From Nitratireductor sp. (lineage in GTDB: Bacteria; Pseudomonadota; Alphaproteobacteria; Rhizobiales; Rhizobiaceae): DNA of 49,798 bases. Below the pieces are notes generated by a model. The model did no database searches. It was not told where the DNA came from and saw only the letters and a program-made list of their open reading frames with translations. Of the stretch, positions 48,600-49,798 are shown in pieces (the first letter of the stretch is position 1; every line of letters begins with the position of its first letter). The DNA is taken from NCBI GenBank assembly GCA_020441855.1, contig JAGRLL010000176.1, positions 1 to 49,798 of the forward strand, read 5' to 3'. Made by a program: the position numbers and the translations under genes.

Positions 48600-48667
48600 C
48601 GCGGCTACAGGGCCGCGAGTGTTCTAAAATCCAGTGTCAAAAAATCAAGAACGGGCGACCGGCTACA
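48600..48667 (-). other. Prophage right end with putative transposase-binding repeats
   Basis: CGGCTACA occurs at the terminus (48660-48667) and again at 48602-48609, exactly 58 bp apart. Read inward the end is TGTAGCCGGTCGCC, against TGTAGTTGGACACC at the left end (11 of 14 identical). Candidate R1 and R2 sites for MuA. Confidence 0.6.
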
Positions 48668-48672
48668 TCCGG
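48668..48672. repeat. 5-bp target-site duplication, right copy (TCCGG)
   Basis: Directly follows the terminal CTACA and repeats 9211-9215. Removing the prophage with one copy restores the uninterrupted host site. Confidence 0.8.
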
Positions 48673-48707
48673 GAGACGCAAAAGCTGCACGAAACAGGCA
48701 GACTGAG

Positions 48708-48783
48708 TGGTGGGTCTGGAGGGACTCGAACCCCCAACCAAGCGGTTATGAGCCGCCGGCTCTAACCATTGAGCTACAGACCC
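48708..48783 (-). tRNA. Chromosomal tRNA with CAU anticodon (Met or Ile2)
   Basis: 76 bases with an encoded CCA at 48708-48710. Acceptor GGGTCTG/CAGACCC, D arm with AGCTCAATGGTTAGAGC, anticodon loop CTCATAA on stem GGCGG-type arms, T arm GGGGGTTCGAGTCCCTC. The acceptor is fully paired, so it is not an initiator. A CAU anticodon is shared by tRNA-Met and lysidine-modified tRNA-Ile2, which I cannot separate here. Its 3' end faces the prophage and the defence island. Confidence 0.93.
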
Positions 48784-49070
48784 GAGCCGAATCCATCCCT
48801 TCCGGAATGGCGCTCCGCCGATGTAGACGCTTTGGCGCGGCCGGGCAAGGATGCCAAACCGGGACAGACCGCTCAAACCAGCTTGTTTTACTGTCGCGCG
48901 GCTTTCGAATGACATGCCTCGCCATGTCCGGGCCTTGGCACCTGAACTTCACAGGATGGGCAGCCTCCCCTCCTGCGCTCCGATGCCCCCTCAATTGCCG
49001 CAATGCCTCCGCAATTGAATGACACCACATCGCCTCGACCAAGGATGGCTGTTTGAACGAGGAGTTCCTG
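48784..49070. other. Spacer between tRNA and SIMPL gene
   Basis: About 290 bases. Short frames on both strands have no recognisable product. It should hold the promoter of the tRNA (leftward) and of the exported protein gene (rightward), but I see no strong consensus boxes. Confidence 0.4.
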
Positions 49071-49798
49071 ATGAAATCGTCCCCGCGCCTGTCGCACGAA
49101 GCTTTGCCTGCCGCCACCCCTCGCAGTCGCAAAGCGTTCCGGTTCTGCACCGTATTGCCCGCTTTCGTCGCACTCGCGCTTGGCGCCGCAACGGCTGCCG
49201 CGCCGCTTGGCACCCCGACCAGGGCGCAGGCCCAGGAAAGACCCCTTGCCGAACGGCCCTTACCGACCATCCGCGTTCAGGGAGAAGGCTCCGTCGCCGT
49301 TGCTCCGGACATGGCCCTCGTCAACCTGACCGTACTGCGTGAGGCGAAGACCGCCAGAGCCGCGCTCGACGCCAACAACCAGGCGATGGCGGACGTGCTT
49401 GCGGCCATGAAGGCGGAAGGAATTGCCGACAAGGACCTGCAGACCGGCGGCTTTTCCGTTCAACCAAGCTACACCCAGCCGCCGCGCAAGAGCGACGGCT
49501 CGAGCGAGGCGCCGCGCATTGTCGGTTATTCGGTATCGAACACGCTGTCCGTTCGCCTGCGCGATCTCGCCAGGATCGGCGCGGTGCTCGACCGTGCCGT
49601 CACGCTTGGCGTCAATTCGGGCGGCGACATCACCTTCGCCAATGCCGAACCGGGCCCCATCGTCGAACGCGCCCGCGCCGCCGCGATGAAGGATGCCATC
49701 GGCAGGGCGAAGACACTCGCCGAAGCCGCCGGTGTCGGGCTCGGCCCAATCCTTGAAATTTCGGAAAATTACGTTTCACCCAGACCCGCGCCGATGGC
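49071..49798 (+). CDS. SIMPL domain (DUF541) exported protein, 3' end beyond the window
   Basis: 242 codons are visible without a stop. Start ATG 49071 with GAGGAG upstream. The N-terminus is an export signal: basic RSRKAFRF, then VLPAFVALALGAATAAA and a likely cut near AQAQE. The mature part starts TIRVQGEGSVAVAPDMALVNL, the classical DUF541 strand, followed by GFSVQPSYT, GYSVSNTLSVRLRDLARIG and AMKDAIGRAKTLAEAAGV. Members are periplasmic oligomers linked to oxidative stress tolerance (BP26/OMP28, YggE); the exact role is unclear. This is chromosomal housekeeping sequence outside the mobile DNA. Confidence 0.9.
   Translation, partial: MKSSPRLSHEALPAATPRSRKAFRFCTVLPAFVALALGAATAAAPLGTPTRAQAQERPLAERPLPTIRVQGEGSVAVAPDMALVNLTVLREAKTARAALDANNQAMADVLAAMKAEGIADKDLQTGGFSVQPSYTQPPRKSDGSSEAPRIVGYSVSNTLSVRLRDLARIGAVLDRAVTLGVNSGGDITFANAEPGPIVERARAAAMKDAIGRAKTLAEAAGVGLGPILEISENYVSPRPAPM

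Larger units (their letters stand above)
9216..48667. mobile_element. Complete Mu-like transposable prophage with siphovirus-type tail
   Basis: The element starts TGTAG and ends CTACA (the 5'-TG...CA-3' rule of Mu) and is flanked by TCCGG on both sides. Its length of 39,452 bp is close to Mu and its relatives. It has a repressor, Ner, MuA and MuB genes at the left, gp16 and Mor-like genes in the middle, Mu-type head genes, and a lambda/GTA-like tail module. No tail sheath or baseplate gene of the Mu myovirus type is present, so the virion should have a long non-contractile tail, as in the B3, D3112 and RcapMu groups. I see no broken structural gene, so it may be inducible. Confidence 0.9.

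Noticed and set aside
48640..48648. Alternative right end at AATCCAGTGTCAAAAAATCA, which resembles the left end read backwards
   Set aside because: No 5-bp duplication matches the left flank there, while CTACA at 48667 followed by TCCGG gives both a TGTAG match and a perfect duplication.
1..49798. CRISPR array, rRNA genes or insertion sequences
   Set aside because: No regularly spaced repeats of 24-40 bases, no rRNA sequence and no IS transposase were seen. The only transposase is MuA.

Overview
The window is from a GC-rich alphaproteobacterial chromosome, probably of the Hyphomicrobiales (Rhizobiales) judging by the style of the proteins; that assignment is inference. It holds three blocks: a bacterial defence/recombination island (about 1-9215), a complete transposable Mu-like prophage (9216-48667, 39,452 bp), and chromosomal flank with a tRNA gene and the start of a SIMPL/DUF541 exported protein (48673-49798).

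Island. Two minus-strand operons and one plus-strand operon carry proteins of defence type. Reading leftward, the first operon has a small HTH protein, a 3'-truncated N6-adenine DNA methylase (DPACGSG, NPPW) and an FRG-domain protein. The second has a PD-(D/E)XK nuclease-like protein, a protein with an unrecognised 230-residue N-terminal domain and a C-terminal TIR domain, and an ApeA-like HEPN protein with an RX4H motif. These three overlap by 4 and 1 bases at their start/stop codons and form the best candidate here for an undescribed anti-phage system. The plus-strand operon has an unknown protein, an HNH endonuclease with a one-base frameshift in a T run, and a Lit-type (peptidase U49) HEXXH protease. 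The protease is joined in frame to the C-terminal half of a large serine recombinase.

Prophage. Both ends read TGTAG inward and are flanked by the 5-bp direct repeat TCCGG, as expected for Mu transposition. From left to right it has a non-coding left end with repeats, a small zinc-type protein, a lipoprotein, an S24-type repressor facing a Ner-like regulator over operator-like repeats, early genes (DnaA-C-like, ParB-like), a MuA DDE transposase and a MuB ATPase. Next come many small early genes (DUF3164, DUF2786, gp16/DUF1018, DUF5131, an adenine methylase), a Mor-like activator, and lysis genes (membrane-anchored GH24 lysozyme, nested spanin pair). The Mu-type head genes follow (DUF2730, gp26-, gp27- and gp28-like, gp29 portal, gp30, protease/scaffold, decoration, gpT capsid, gp36, gpG, gp37). 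The tail is of siphovirus type: tube protein, chaperone pair with a GGGAAAC slippery site, tape measure, tip proteins and a beta-helix spike. The right end has a D12-class adenine methylase, a small leftward gene and the attachment end. The prophage also carries an unusual initiator-like tRNA(CAU) and a five-copy hairpin repeat family placed just before structural gene starts.

How it fits together. The genes look intact and ordered for repressor-controlled lysogeny, replicative transposition, Mor-driven late expression, lysis and assembly of a non-contractile tailed particle. Excising the prophage in silico places the recombinase remnant about 200 bp from the 3' end of the CAU tRNA gene, so the defence island sits in a tRNA-side integration spot into which the Mu-like phage later jumped.
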